Shown here: in pieces, positions 1 through 7,608 of the stretch
How positions within the stretch are numbered: the stretch's first letter is position 1
Layout of the letters: each line of letters opens with the position of its first letter
Source: Lachnospiraceae bacterium
GTDB lineage: Bacteria > Bacillota > Clostridia > Lachnospirales > Lachnospiraceae
Direction of reading: 5' to 3'
Length of the DNA: 64,000 nucleotides
NCBI GenBank assembly: GCA_022793195.1
Contig: JAAWCJ010000030.1
Coordinates: 34,207 to 98,206 of the forward strand
Program-made: the position numbers and the translations under genes
Notes under the pieces: model-generated
What the model saw: the letters and a program-made list of their open reading frames with translations, nothing else
Told to the model about the DNA's origin: nothing
The model's database searches: none

Positions 1-947
1 TTGGATTCGTACTCCTGATTAAAGGCGCAGATTTGTTTGTGGACGGCGCCGCCGGGTTGGCAGAAAAATTAAAAATACCCCAGCTGATCATCGGGCTTAC
101 AGTGGTAGCCATGGGAACCAGTATGCCGGAAGCGGCAGTCAGTATCTCTGCCGCCGTCAAAGGAAACGCGGACATCACCATCGGAAACATTTTGGGAAGT
201 AATATCCTGAACATTCTGATCATCCTGGGGCTTTCTGCTACAATTACCCCGCTGGCAGTCAAACCCTCGACAATCCGATATGAGCTTCCTTTCCTAATCT
301 GCACTACTGCTATTCTTTTTATACAGGGCCTGGACGGCGCTGTCAGCTTTGCAGACGGGATTCTTCAGCTTCTTCTGTTTGCTGCATATCTTGCCTGCCT
401 GCTTCTGACAACAGTGAAACGGCCTTCTATGCCAGAGGTTGCCCTGTCTGCCAAAGACTGTGAAAGCAGCATGGTTCCATCCGGCCACAGCGTAAATCTC
501 CTGAACCAAAGTCCATGGCGTCTGCTCTTTTTTACTGCCGCGGGCCTTGTCATTATCATAGCAGGAAGCACCATGACCGTAGAGTCAGCCTCTGCCATCG
601 CCCGGATTTTGGGAATCAGCGAGCGGGTCATCGGACTCACCGTCGTGGCCCTCGGGACATCATTGCCGGAACTATTTACTTCTGTGACTGCCGCCAGAAA
701 AGGAAATGCAGATATTGCCATGGGAAATATTGTAGGCAGCAATATTTTCAATCTCCTTTTTGTCATCGGAGTATCGTCTGTGATATCCCCTGTGCCATAT
801 TCCGCTTCCTTCCGCTTCGACCACATTATATCCGGGGTGGCGGCCCTTTTTCTTCTGGCCTGTTGCACAAAAAAACAACGCCTTTCGCGCTGGCACGGAA
901 TTCTTATGCTCTTTGGATATGCAGCCTATTTTATATACCTTTTATAA
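1..947 (+). CDS. Calcium/sodium antiporter, CaCA family (5' end missing)
   Basis: Membrane cation/Ca2+ exchanger of the YrbG/NCX type. The reading frame is open from base 3 (GFVLLIKGADLFVDGA), so the TTG start in the ORF track is internal and the true start lies upstream of the window. The two inverted alpha repeats that form the ion site are both visible: GLTVVAMGTSMPEA...GNILGSN near the N-terminus and GLTVVALGTSLPEL...GNIVGSN near residue 210. About ten hydrophobic helices fit the family. Only the first few residues appear to be lost. It is followed by a Na/Pi symporter gene on the same strand, about 100 bp away. Confidence 0.9.
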   Translation, partial: GFVLLIKGADLFVDGAAGLAEKLKIPQLIIGLTVVAMGTSMPEAAVSISAAVKGNADITIGNILGSNILNILIILGLSATITPLAVKPSTIRYELPFLICTTAILFIQGLDGAVSFADGILQLLLFAAYLACLLLTTVKRPSMPEVALSAKDCESSMVPSGHSVNLLNQSPWRLLFFTAAGLVIIIAGSTMTVESASAIARILGISERVIGLTVVALGTSLPELFTSVTAARKGNADIAMGNIVGSNIFNLLFVIGVSSVISPVPYSASFRFDHIISGVAALFLLACCTKKQRLSRWHGILMLFGYAAYFIYLL

Positions 948-1008
948 CGGCCGAATGGCCATAATAGGGTACCCGGAGGGTATATCTTTTATAATGGCCA
1001 AATGGCCA
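932..1008. repeat. Tandem direct repeat with GGCC-AAT-GGCC dyads
   Basis: Two near-identical units, 932-961 and 981-1008, share TATAT...TTTTATAA(C/T)GGCC(G/A)AATGGCCA. Each unit contains a short dyad, GGCC..ATGGCC. The first overlaps the antiporter stop codon and the second lies about 40 bp before the Na/Pi symporter start. This could be a regulatory site or a small duplicated element; no function is shown. Confidence 0.6.
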
Positions 1009-1045
1009 CGTGTGCCCTATACTTTTACAGAGAAGGAGAACTTAA

Positions 1046-2671
1046 ATGACTTTTTCAGAATTATCTGCGTTTCTTGTCAAACTGCTTGCCGGAACAGGAG
1101 TCTTTCTGGTGGGAGTGTACCTGTTAACCTCCAATATTGAACAGCTGGCCACAGAAAAAATCAAAAGCCTATTTGAAAAGACTGCCGGTAAAAAGCTGGT
1201 CAATGTAGGCATAGGCGGCGCTACTACGGCCATCATCCAAAGTTCCGGCGTCACCACTGTTCTCATTGTCGGATTTGTCAATGTGGGAATTATCAATTTG
1301 TATCAGGCGACAGCCATGATCATGGGCGCCAACATCGGCACCACCATTACTGCCCAGATCGCCGCACTCAGTGCCTTTCCCATTACCACTTATATTCAGG
1401 TTTCCATCTTCATCGGTATTATGATTCATATGGTCTGCAAAAGTGATAATGTCCGAAAAACAGGACTGATTCTTGCCGGACTCGGCCTTATTTTCGTTGG
1501 ACTCTCCCTGATGTCCGATTCCATGAAAGCAAACCGTGATATGATACAGGGGATATTTGAAACCGTGACAAACCCTCTTCTGCTGTTTGCCATCGGTATC
1601 TTCCTCACCGCCCTGGTTCAGTCAAGCTCCGCCACCACCTCCGTCATCATCGCCATGTCTGTGGCCGGACTCACCATCGGCAAAGGCGGCAATGAAGTAT
1701 TGTACATTATTCTCGGTACAAATATCGGTTCCTGTGTCACTGCCCTCATGTCCTCCCTGGGCGCCGGGACAAATGCAAGGCGGGCCAGCCTGATTCACCT
1801 GATGTTCAATACCTTTGGTTCCGCCATTTTTTTCCTTCTTTTGGCTTGCATGCCCTCTTTCATGGCGCTGACTTTTGGAAAATGGTTTGACTCCGTCGCC
1901 ACGCAAATCGCCATGTTCCATACTTTTTTCAACGTGGCCTGTACCGTACTTTTCCTGCCTTTTTCCAGCGTGTTTGTAAAGTTGTCGGAAAAACTGATCA
2001 AAGAAAAAACCTCCGGTAAAGAGCCGGAAACTTTTCTGGACGAGCGAATACTTTCTTCCGCTTCCCTCGCCATATCCCAGTTGGAAAAAGAGCTGGTTGT
2101 TTTGTCCGATACTGCCATGGGGGCATTCCGAACTGCTTACCGGTCTTTCATAAAGAAAGACAACACCTTGATCGCCCCCACCCAGGAGCAAATCAGCCGG
2201 GCAAACAATATCTCCTGCTCCATTGTCAATTATCTGATTCGCCTGTCTGCCAAAAGTAAGCTGGCCGACGAGCGGAGCATCTCAAATATATATAACAATG
2301 TCGGCGACATTATGAGGATTGCAGAGATTGCGGACAACTTTACCAAATACACTCAGACCTCCATCGAAAAGAAGCTGGAATTCTCTGATACTGTGAAAGA
2401 GGAAATTGGCTCCATGGTACAGCGTGTTGAAACCCTGTATGGCCTGACCAGACAGATGATCCGTAATAAGGATGCCGGGCTGCTCCCGCAGATCGCAAAG
2501 ACAGAAGACGAGATCGACGCTTTCCGCAAGCGGCTCATCGACAACCACATTGAACGGTTAAATTCCGGTCAGTGCCGCCCTGAATCCAGCGGTGTCTTTA
2601 TCAATCTGGTATCCAACTTAGAAAGGCTTGGCGACCATCTGACTTATATCACCGAAGGCGTCTCCCGTTAA
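1046..2671 (+). CDS. Na/Pi cotransporter family protein with PhoU-like tail
   Basis: Sodium-dependent phosphate symporter of the NptA/PNaS family, 541 residues. The membrane half carries the paired signature repeats TAIIQSSGVTT (about residue 60) and ALVQSSSATTS (about residue 190), each followed by a GANIGTT/GTNIGS-like stretch. Residues from about 345 are soluble, helical and PhoU-like, the usual two-domain layout in Firmicutes. The ATG follows AGAAGGAGAACTTAA, a good ribosome binding site. It is convergent with the LURP-one-like gene, with only 5 bp between stop codons and no clear terminator there. Confidence 0.9.
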   Translation: MTFSELSAFLVKLLAGTGVFLVGVYLLTSNIEQLATEKIKSLFEKTAGKKLVNVGIGGATTAIIQSSGVTTVLIVGFVNVGIINLYQATAMIMGANIGTTITAQIAALSAFPITTYIQVSIFIGIMIHMVCKSDNVRKTGLILAGLGLIFVGLSLMSDSMKANRDMIQGIFETVTNPLLLFAIGIFLTALVQSSSATTSVIIAMSVAGLTIGKGGNEVLYIILGTNIGSCVTALMSSLGAGTNARRASLIHLMFNTFGSAIFFLLLACMPSFMALTFGKWFDSVATQIAMFHTFFNVACTVLFLPFSSVFVKLSEKLIKEKTSGKEPETFLDERILSSASLAISQLEKELVVLSDTAMGAFRTAYRSFIKKDNTLIAPTQEQISRANNISCSIVNYLIRLSAKSKLADERSISNIYNNVGDIMRIAEIADNFTKYTQTSIEKKLEFSDTVKEEIGSMVQRVETLYGLTRQMIRNKDAGLLPQIAKTEDEIDAFRKRLIDNHIERLNSGQCRPESSGVFINLVSNLERLGDHLTYITEGVSR

Positions 2672-2676
2672 TAAAG

Positions 2677-3144
2677 TCAATCCGAACATTTTTCTGCGTC
2701 GATGGCCAGCACAAACATCAGGGCGCATAGTGCGTCCTGGGGGCGCGCCACGTCAATGACATAAGTATCCGTCCAGTTGAAAACCTGTTTTGAAATTTCT
2801 GCCACCAAAAAACCGTCGGCGCCAAGGACTGAATATTCCCATTCCAGGAAATTCCCTTCGATGTGCCATCCGTTGCAGTCAATATTATATTTAGGCCTGA
2901 ATAAAGTAAGCTCTTTGCTGATACAGCCCACATAACGATCTCCAATGTATAATTCAAATTTCGGAAGAAATGTCAAAACCTTTTCTTTTACCGTCCCTAT
3001 CTCATACCCTTCTGCATTGAAGATCTTGAGGCAGTGCCCCCAGGACAACTGACCCTTTACCACATACAGGACATTTCCGTTTTCATCATAAATATCATAA
3101 CTGTCAAACCATGAAAAAAAACGTTGTTTAAAAATCATTCTCAT
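2677..3144 (-). CDS. LURP-one-related (YxjI-type) protein
   Basis: Protein of 155 residues with the beta-rich pattern of the LURP-one/Tubby-like superfamily: a start such as MRMIFKQRFFSWFDSYDIYD, a repeated 'DENGNVLYVVKG' strand pattern, and FLEWEYSVLGADG near residue 100. These proteins have no established enzymatic role. There is no signal peptide or membrane helix, so a cytosolic location is likely. AAGGAGG sits 10 bp upstream of the ATG. It lies 45 bp downstream of the LRR gene on the same strand, so the two may be co-transcribed. The family call comes from pattern memory. Confidence 0.75.
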   Translation of the reverse strand: MRMIFKQRFFSWFDSYDIYDENGNVLYVVKGQLSWGHCLKIFNAEGYEIGTVKEKVLTFLPKFELYIGDRYVGCISKELTLFRPKYNIDCNGWHIEGNFLEWEYSVLGADGFLVAEISKQVFNWTDTYVIDVARPQDALCALMFVLAIDAEKCSD

Positions 3145-3189
3145 CTTGAACTTTCCTCCTTGTATAAATTCAGGTGCGGGAATTCTATA

Positions 3190-4407
3190 TCAAAATTCAA
3201 ATACTTTTTTCTGTCGCCCGCTTCCCTGTTTCCGGTGGCGGTAATCCATCAGGCAGCTTAAAATTTCCGTCCTCCCCATGCGGCCGGCCATCTCCATAAG
3301 AACATCCAGGGAAGCCCTGGGGCTTTCCCAAAACCCTGCCCCATTTTCCCCTCCGGCTTTCCCGTTTTGCTGCACATTCTCTTCCTCCCCGAGAACATTT
3401 TCCCCCATGGAGGCCATATAAAAATCCCCGGCCCCATCAGCCACCACTTTCCTGTTTCCGTCGTTTCCCTGACTTCTTTTTTCTGTTTCTGCTGTCCCGT
3501 CAAAGCCTCCGGACTCACAGATGAGGCGGACAGATTCCAAATCATCCCGTTTTAAAAAATATTCCCCAGCCTCTCTGACATGGGCACTGAACCATTCCAG
3601 GTACTCTTTTTTTGCTTCCCCTGAAAGGCCGTTGGGATATTTTATCCGGCAATAAGCCAGCTGTGTCAATACCTCCGGTGGTTCCTGACTTTCCGCCAGC
3701 CGGAAAAGTTCGTCATATTCCCTGTACCAGACTTTCCCGTCCCGGAAACACTGGCGGTAACGGTAGCCTGTCCCCTGGAAATGCAGTTCCAGTATCCTGG
3801 CAGGAATATTCTCCACCGACGTTTCATAATATTCCGGCACCACAAACTCTTCTTTTTTTCCCGGGCTTTTTATTGTTAATTTTATGGCATAGCGAAGCTC
3901 CGAAAGCATCTGGTACAAGCTGTTTTTTCCTGAACCATCTTCTATGACCTCCAGCCGTCTCACCGCCCCACAGCCCATAAAAGCGCCGCTTCCAATCCTC
4001 TGGAGGGAATCCGTAAAGGCCACTTCCTCCAGTTTCCCACAGCCGTAAAAAGCATAGTCCCCAATGGCTGTCACTGTGGCTGGCAGCCGGATTGCCTGAA
4101 GGCGGTTTCCAGCCACAGGCTCCTCCTGCGTTTTCTGCCTCTCCGCTTGACTGCCCTCTGCCGTCATCCATATACCGGCGCTGCCGTTTTGTACCGGAAC
4201 GCCCCATTCCGTCACAAGCCTCTGCCGTTCATCTGCATTTATCCGAAACCTGCGGGGAACCTCCGCAGCAGAAAAAGCATACGGACCGATTTCCGTCACC
4301 GGAATCCCCTCGATGTCCTCCGGTATCTGCAGGCAGCTTTCCTCCCCCCAAGCTTTGATGATTCGGATCCCGTCTGATATTTTTATGTAATCCCATATGA
4401 TTCTCAT
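3190..4407 (-). CDS. Leucine-rich repeat (BspA-like) protein, cytosolic
   Basis: 405-residue protein with a few BspA-type leucine-rich repeats in the first 170 residues (IPVTEIGPYAFSA; LPATVTAIGDYAFYGCGKLEEV; LQRIGSGAFMGCG). The rest has no recognised domain and looks helical; its last segment (LDVLMEMAGRMGRTEILSCLMDYRH) resembles an ankyrin-like or helical-repeat end. Unlike most BspA proteins it has no signal peptide, anchor or TPR/Ig tail, so it is probably intracellular. The ATG follows AGGAGGAATCAAT. A low-complexity Gly/Glu/Asn stretch lies at about 310-355. Function unknown. Confidence 0.7.
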   Translation of the reverse strand: MRIIWDYIKISDGIRIIKAWGEESCLQIPEDIEGIPVTEIGPYAFSAAEVPRRFRINADERQRLVTEWGVPVQNGSAGIWMTAEGSQAERQKTQEEPVAGNRLQAIRLPATVTAIGDYAFYGCGKLEEVAFTDSLQRIGSGAFMGCGAVRRLEVIEDGSGKNSLYQMLSELRYAIKLTIKSPGKKEEFVVPEYYETSVENIPARILELHFQGTGYRYRQCFRDGKVWYREYDELFRLAESQEPPEVLTQLAYCRIKYPNGLSGEAKKEYLEWFSAHVREAGEYFLKRDDLESVRLICESGGFDGTAETEKRSQGNDGNRKVVADGAGDFYMASMGENVLGEEENVQQNGKAGGENGAGFWESPRASLDVLMEMAGRMGRTEILSCLMDYRHRKQGSGRQKKVFEF

Positions 4408-4451
4408 ATTGATTCCTCCTGGTCTTTGGTACAGGGATCCCTTTATCTTAA

Positions 4452-4708
4452 AAGGGACTGTTGCAAAATATCAGGATTAATATGTACCCGGCCTCCTTTC
4501 CTGTCTTCGTGTTTGTCCGATAGGCAGATTTTGCAGGTTTTGTGAGGCTAGCGGCGCCAGCCCCGCTGACCGGTTCTATGGAAGCGGAGGCTGGTGGCAA
4601 TAGGCGGCGAAGCAAAACCCAAAAATCAACGTGGACAAAGCGAAAACAGGAAGGGAGGCCGGGCACATATAAATATCAGGATGGTTCATATTTTGCAACA
4701 CCCCCTTT
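4452..4708. repeat. Long hairpin element, family 1, copy A
   Basis: About 242 bp imperfect palindrome bounded by TGTTGCAAAATAT (4459-4471) and ATATTTTGCAACA (4688-4700), with an outer AAAGGG/CCCTTT extension. Inside, CCCGGCCTCC...TTTGTCC pairs with GGACAAAG...GGAGGCCGGG. Next, GATTTTGCAGGTTTTG pairs with CAAAACCCAAAAATC. The apex holds the conserved TTCTATGGAAGC hairpin and GGCAATAGGCGGCG. It sits between the LRR gene and mntP. The 72-residue ORF on its minus strand is not credible as a gene (see rejected list). Confidence 0.85.
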
Positions 4709-4747
4709 ATAAATAAAGGAACCCCTGTGCCAAAGGGCTTCTATATC

Positions 4748-5305
4748 CTAAAATATCCCCAAATGCTCCAGCAATATTTTTACCCCCATTACAATCAGAA
4801 TAATCCCTCCGGCCAGCTCTGCTTTCGCCTTGTATTTACTTCCAAAAGCATTACCCACACATACTCCGACAGCCGACAGTACAAAGGTAGTCGCTCCGAT
4901 TAACAGTACGGCGGGAACGATGTCCACTTTTAAAAAAGCAAACGTGACGCCCACCGCCAGAGCGTCAATGCTGGTGGCCACCGCCAAAAGCAGCATGGTT
5001 TTCACGTCAAAAGAACAATCTCCCTCCGCCTCCCCGGAGAAAGATTCTTTGACCATATTTGCCCCAATGGCCCCCAGAAGAATAAAGGCAATCCAGTGGT
5101 CAATGCTGGTGATTTTATCCTGGAATCCTGTTCCCAGGAAATAGCCTGCCAGCGGCATCAGCATCTGAAACCCTCCGAAATAGACCCCAGCCAGCCATGC
5201 ATTCCTCCAACACATCTTTTTCATAGCCAGCCCTTTACAGACAGATACGGCAAATGCATCCATGGACAGCCCCACTGCGATAAAAAATAATTCCCAAACA
5301 GCCAT
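4748..5305 (-). CDS. mntP: Manganese efflux pump MntP
   Basis: Six-helix Mn2+ exporter of the inner membrane. Using the internal ATG at 5305 (185 residues) the N-terminus reads [20 protein letters not shown], which puts the conserved acidic residue at D16 as in E. coli MntP. The second conserved site is SIDALAVGV near residue 114. The ORF-track start at 5347 adds 14 polar residues and has no ribosome binding site, whereas GAAAGGGGAAG precedes 5305. A yybP-ykoY-type leader and a strong promoter lie upstream, consistent with induction by manganese. Confidence 0.92.
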   Translation of the reverse strand: MAVWELFFIAVGLSMDAFAVSVCKGLAMKKMCWRNAWLAGVYFGGFQMLMPLAGYFLGTGFQDKITSIDHWIAFILLGAIGANMVKESFSGEAEGDCSFDVKTMLLLAVATSIDALAVGVTFAFLKVDIVPAVLLIGATTFVLSAVGVCVGNAFGSKYKAKAELAGGIILIVMGVKILLEHLGIF

Positions 5306-5373
5306 GCCCTCTTCCCCTTTCGTTTGTTCTGCCACTTGCTTTATCATATGTGAAGATATGAACTTATAATACC

Positions 5374-5433
5374 GCCGTCAAAGATGGCTGTCGTCAAGTC
5401 GCAGTATCACGAATCTTTGTGCAATTTGACGGC
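5374..5433. repeat. Inverted repeat in the mntP leader
   Basis: GCCGTCAAA (5374-5382) pairs with TTTGACGGC (5425-5433). The inner CACGAATCTTTGTGCAAT resembles one arm of the hairpin upstream of aroE (ACGAATCTTTCCGTGCAATC). It lies between the riboswitch terminator and the mntP start, and may be a decayed copy of a small palindromic element. Confidence 0.5.
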
Positions 5434-5440
5434 AACCAAT

Positions 5441-5486
5441 CTGAAAGGCGGCTTCCCGCACCTGAATCCTATACGATAAAAAAGAC
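5441..5486. repeat. Partial copy of repeat family 2
   Basis: Contains CTGAAAGGC followed by CGCACCTGAATCCTATACGATAAAAAAGA. The tail matches CCTATACGATAAAAAAGA at 42005 and CCTGAATCCTATA at 43847, in the two fuller copies of the same family. Confidence 0.5.
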
Positions 5487-5612
5487 CTGTCTGCACACAG
5501 CCTGTACAGACAAGTCTCATCATTTAAAACAAAGCCAGATCCCGCAATATCCCACGAATCAGTATGTTGACTTCGCTACGCCATAAAGCGCCAACTACTC
5601 CCTCATCTTCCG
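5478..5612 (-). promoter_or_regulatory. Probable yybP-ykoY (manganese) riboswitch with terminator
   Basis: Read on the minus strand, the leader begins just after the predicted transcription start and carries the family landmarks GGGAGTAG, GTCAACATACTG, CTGGCTTTG and ATGAGACTTG. It ends in a terminator hairpin (AGACTTGTCTG...CAGACAGGTCT followed by TTTTTT). Manganese-responsive members of this class often precede mntP homologues and prevent termination when Mn2+ is high. The gene it leads into here is mntP. The call is by landmark recognition; a covariance-model scan was not possible. Confidence 0.8.
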
Positions 5613-5615
5613 TAT

Positions 5616-5645
5616 ATTATAGCGGTAAGGGGCAAAGATTGTCAA
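5616..5645 (-). promoter_or_regulatory. Sigma-A promoter for the mntP leader
   Basis: Perfect TTGACA (5640-5645) and TATAAT (5616-5621) hexamers with an 18 bp spacer on the minus strand. Transcription should start about 5608, at the first bases of the riboswitch. Confidence 0.85.
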
Positions 5646-5669
5646 CTAAAAAAATCGTAACTGCGTCAG

Positions 5670-5698
5670 TTGCCAATCCTTCTCTCATCTGCTATGAT
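5670..5698 (+). promoter_or_regulatory. Sigma-A promoter for aroE-aroD
   Basis: TTGCCA (5670-5675), 17 bp spacer, TATGAT (5693-5698). The predicted transcript has an untranslated leader of about 120 nt containing the hairpin at 5727-5807. Confidence 0.7.
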
Positions 5699-5726
5699 TA
5701 AGTGGCAGAAACGTATCGACTTTGTA

Positions 5727-5807
5727 TGTTGTTGCCAGATTGCACGGAAAAATTCGTGTACTGTGCCTTGACAGGGAACGAATCTTTCCGTGCAATCGAC
5801 AACAGCA
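5727..5807. repeat. Long hairpin in the aroE 5' leader
   Basis: GATTGCACGGAAAAATTCGT pairs with ACGAATCTTTCCGTGCAATC with one mismatch. The stem extends outward through TGTTG/CAACA. The downstream arm ends about 10 bp before the aroE Shine-Dalgarno sequence. No U-tract follows, so it is not a simple terminator. It may be a mobile palindromic unit or a leader structure. Confidence 0.7.
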
Positions 5808-5823
5808 TGAGAAAGGAATGTCT

Positions 5824-6600
5824 ATGGAATACGGTTTAATCGGTGAAAAGCTGGGACACAGCTACTCTAAACTGATACATGAAAAATTGGCAGATTATAC
5901 TTATGACCTCTGCCCTTTGTCCAGGGAGGAATTCCCCCTTTTTATGGAAAAACGGGATTTTAAAGCCATCAACGTGACAATCCCTTACAAAAAAGACGTG
6001 ATTCCTTATCTGGATGATCTGGATGAAAACGCCTCCTCCATCGGGGCCGTCAATACCATTGTAAATAAAAACGGACAGTTAATTGGCCACAATACCGACT
6101 TTTCCGGTTTTGCATATATGATGGAGGCAAACCATATCTGCGCTGCCGGGAAAAAAGTCCTCGTTTTAGGCACCGGGGGAGCTTCCGCCGCTATTCTGGC
6201 TGTCCTGAAAAAACAAGGCGCTACCTCCATTGTGTCTGTCAGCCGTACGGGAAAAGGAGAAGCCGTCACTTATGAGGAATGTCTCTCCCGCCACACTGAT
6301 GCGGCGCTGATTGTCAATACCACCCCCGTGGGTATGTACCCCTCCGTAGAAGCTTCTCCTCTGGATCTCTCTCCCTTCACCTCCTGTGAAGCTGTGCTGG
6401 ACGTGATTTATAATCCTGGGGAAACGAGGCTTACCGCTCAGGCAAAATCCCTTGGCATGAAAGGTGTCACCGGGCTTTCCATGCTGGTGGCCCAGGCAAA
6501 ATACGCCTGCGAATTTTTTCTGGAAACCGCCATCTCCGACAGCGTAATCCCTGAGATTACAAAAGAGATTGCAGATTCCATGTACTCTACCGTCGATTGA
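5824..6600 (+). CDS. aroE: Shikimate dehydrogenase
   Basis: NADPH-dependent reduction of 3-dehydroshikimate to shikimate in the chorismate pathway. Visible motifs, numbered from the ATG at 5824: substrate-binding GHSYSK (about 11-16), NVTIPYKKDV with the catalytic lysine, GAVNTIV, GHNTDFSGF with the catalytic aspartate, and the nucleotide-binding GTGGASAAI. The ATG at 5824 lies 6 bp after AGAAAGGA. The 34 extra residues in the ORF track read through the leader hairpin and do not look like AroE. At 258 residues it is slightly short but complete. aroD follows after 66 bp. Confidence 0.93.
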   Translation: MEYGLIGEKLGHSYSKLIHEKLADYTYDLCPLSREEFPLFMEKRDFKAINVTIPYKKDVIPYLDDLDENASSIGAVNTIVNKNGQLIGHNTDFSGFAYMMEANHICAAGKKVLVLGTGGASAAILAVLKKQGATSIVSVSRTGKGEAVTYEECLSRHTDAALIVNTTPVGMYPSVEASPLDLSPFTSCEAVLDVIYNPGETRLTAQAKSLGMKGVTGLSMLVAQAKYACEFFLETAISDSVIPEITKEIADSMYSTVD

Positions 6601-6624
6601 CAAGGACATGCACTCTCTTGTCAA
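6597..6624. repeat. Short inverted repeat at the aroE stop codon
   Basis: TTGACAAG at the aroE stop codon pairs with CTTGTCAA 12 bp later. It may shape the aroE-aroD intercistronic mRNA. There is no U-run, so a terminator is unlikely. Confidence 0.4.
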
Positions 6625-6666
6625 CCGGCGGTAACTTTTAAAACTATTGCAGCAGGAGGAAAGCAA

Positions 6667-7494
6667 ATGGCGTCACTGACCATAAAGGATAAAACATTTG
6701 GAGAAGGAATCCCCAAGATTTGTATCCCCATAACGGGGCGGACCGAAAAAGAGATACAAGACGCGGCCGGCCGTATCGCTGGCCAGCCCCATGACGTAGT
6801 AGAGTGGCGGGCTGATTATTATGAAAACATAACTGATGAAAAACTGCTTCTTTCTATATTAAAGCTGTTAAAAAACCTGCTTCCCCACTCCCTTCTCCTT
6901 TTTACTTTCCGTACAAAAAAGGAGGGGGGCGTTCATGAACTTTCGGAAGAAGATTATCTGAAAATATGCCGGACAGCGGCAAAAAGCGGCCTTATAGATC
7001 TGCTGGATCTGGAGCTTTTTACCGGTTCTTACTATGCTGCTTCCCCGGAGGCCCAAGTGTCCGGTTCCGACGCTTCAAAGTCGGCCCCGGACATTTTGAA
7101 AACCTCCCCTTTGAAATCTCTGATCTCCCTGGCCCATGAAAAAGGCTGCCACGTGATCCTTTCCAACCATGACTTCCATAAAACCCCAAAGCAGGATGAA
7201 CTGCTTTACCGCCTGTCTCTGATGGACGCTATGGGCGCCGATATGGCCAAGCTGGCTGTCATGCCCCGCTGTGAAAACGACGTCCTTTCCCTTCTTGCAG
7301 TCACGCGGAAAGCTGCCGATTCCCTTCGCTGCCCGGTGATTACCATGTCCATGGGGAAACTGGGAGCCGTAAGCCGCATCAGTGGAAAACTGACCGGTTC
7401 CTGTCTAACCTTCGGAACCGCCGGGGAAGCTTCCGCCCCCGGACAGCTTCCTGCCAGAATCCTGAAACAAATCCTGGAGACCCTCTCAGTATAG
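6667..7494 (+). CDS. aroD: 3-dehydroquinate dehydratase, type I
   Basis: Converts 3-dehydroquinate to 3-dehydroshikimate, the step before AroE, through a Schiff base. The class I motifs are present: VEWRADYYE near residue 40, the catalytic histidine in ILSNHDFHKTP, the Schiff-base lysine in MAKLAVMP, and the closing SMGKLGAVSRISG and GTAGEASAPGQL. Length 275 is slightly above the usual 250, from an insertion around residues 125-145 (ASPEAQVSGSDASKSAP). AGGAGG lies 7 bp before the ATG. With aroE it forms a two-gene shikimate operon; aroK lies 12 kb away. Confidence 0.95.
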   Translation: MASLTIKDKTFGEGIPKICIPITGRTEKEIQDAAGRIAGQPHDVVEWRADYYENITDEKLLLSILKLLKNLLPHSLLLFTFRTKKEGGVHELSEEDYLKICRTAAKSGLIDLLDLELFTGSYYAASPEAQVSGSDASKSAPDILKTSPLKSLISLAHEKGCHVILSNHDFHKTPKQDELLYRLSLMDAMGADMAKLAVMPRCENDVLSLLAVTRKAADSLRCPVITMSMGKLGAVSRISGKLTGSCLTFGTAGEASAPGQLPARILKQILETLSV

Positions 7495-7543
7495 CGCCAA
7501 ATAAAGACATCCTTTTGTACTTACAAAACTCCGGGAAATCTGA

Positions 7544-7573
7544 TTTCACTTTTCATATAATCATTCTTATGAT
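7544..7573 (+). promoter_or_regulatory. Likely promoter of the AraC-family gene
   Basis: TTTCAC (7544-7549), 18 bp spacer, TATGAT (7568-7573), about 35 bp before the start codon. Confidence 0.5.
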
Positions 7574-7608
7574 AAAATAGAAAAACGAAAAATGTCTCAG
7601 GAGGGTAT

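Noticed and set aside
4448-4666. 72-residue minus-strand ORF and its 100-residue relative at 43817-44119 sharing VHVDF.VLLRRLLP.A.ASIE
   Set aside because: Both are translations of family 1 hairpin elements. The similarity is explained by the shared DNA/RNA motif; there is no good ribosome binding site, and the related ORF in copy C is in another sequence context with little protein identity.
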